A stretch of DNA of 64,000 nt from NCBI GenBank assembly GCA_027704905.1, contig CM050999.1, positions 3,939,016 to 4,003,015 of the forward strand, read 5' to 3'. The notes beneath the pieces are model-generated. The model saw nothing but the letters and a program-made list of their open reading frames with translations, did not search any database and was not told the DNA's origin. Positions 63,665-64,000 of this stretch are shown in pieces. A program made the translations under genes and the position numbers. This DNA is from Muraenolepis orangiensis. Its lineage: Eukaryota; Chordata; Actinopteri; Gadiformes; Muraenolepididae. How positions within the stretch are numbered: position 1 is the stretch's first letter; each line of letters begins with the position of its first letter.

Positions 63665-64000
63665 CTATAGGAAAGCTCTTCAGCGTGGATGTGTCATGCT
63701 TGAGCTGCACATGGTGTAGCAGAGTCTGAAACGTGGTGACCGTTATACATGTGGGAACATCTGTCAGGAATCAGAGCGTGCAACAAGGACAGCATTCTAA
63801 AGCTAACCCCAGGGCTGAATGGTTTCCCCATAAATAAGAACACATAGCTGTAGGCGGTCTTATAGTTGGTGAATATAGTGATAGTTTATGATGCTTGTCT
63901 GGGAATTGTTGATCAGTTTGATCAGGTATAATTGCATTTTCTTTTTTTACTTACCAAAGTGTTATGAACCTTCGCATGAGGCGAGCTATATAAGACCTCA
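63665..64000. other. Unassigned DNA
   Basis: No gene was recognised. Confidence 0.5.

Overview
The window looks like vertebrate nuclear DNA, most likely from a ray-finned (teleost) fish. Four signs support this: remnants of teleost-type non-LTR retrotransposons (RTE/Rex3-like and L2-like), a tRNA-derived SINE, several copies of the 3' tail motif 'tttagcagacgcttttatcc' that is widespread in fish genomes, and an extreme load of long dinucleotide arrays. Codfishes are known for such repeat-rich genomes, so a gadiform is possible, but the sequence alone does not settle the species. I found no complete protein-coding gene, rRNA, tRNA gene, CRISPR array or prokaryotic-style operon. Nearly all long open frames are read-through of tandem repeats.

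Layout. 1-9 kb: unassigned DNA, a 20-bp pyrimidine minisatellite (2921-3447), a weak promoter/first-exon candidate (3837-4134), several dinucleotide arrays, and a 1.26-kb 10-bp array whose minus strand is made of repeated G-runs (7372-8630). 10-16 kb: LINE fragments, a 27-bp minisatellite (10370-10795) and (GA)n/(CTC)n blocks. 16.3-18.7 kb: the most informative region. A 20-bp minisatellite with a 200-bp higher-order repeat, two copies of a SINE, and a 5'-truncated RTE/Rex3-like LINE inserted into the array with a 12-bp target-site duplication; a related, uninterrupted copy of the target survives at 16515-16526. 20-25 kb: a 12-bp minisatellite, a CpG-rich promoter-like region with a candidate signal-peptide first exon (22073-22205, plus), and an L2-like LINE on the minus strand (23739-24735). 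27.3-28.4 kb: an unfamiliar ~150-bp repeat family arranged in opposite orientations. 30-33 kb: a cluster of CCAAT boxes, then (GT)n, (GA)n, a 1-kb pentamer array and a long interrupted (CT)n. 33-44 kb: mostly unassigned single-copy-like DNA with small repeats and LINE 3' ends. 44.5-45.3 kb: a second CpG-rich block ending in a candidate 29-codon first coding exon (45229-45315, plus). 45.3-64 kb: dense microsatellites and eight minisatellites with periods of about 50, 18, 35, ~40, 15, 18, 31 and 17 bp.

Interpretation. If either candidate first exon is real, the plus strand to its right would be the start of a long intron; splice partners are not visible here. The clear biology of the window is repeat biology: seeding, expansion and higher-order amplification of tandem arrays, and retrotransposon insertion into them. 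I see no undescribed multigene system. The most original observations are the LINE-in-minisatellite insertion with its related empty site, the two abutting arrays at 61-62 kb that share a seed word, the G-rich-strand arrays, and the oppositely oriented repeat family at 27-28 kb.
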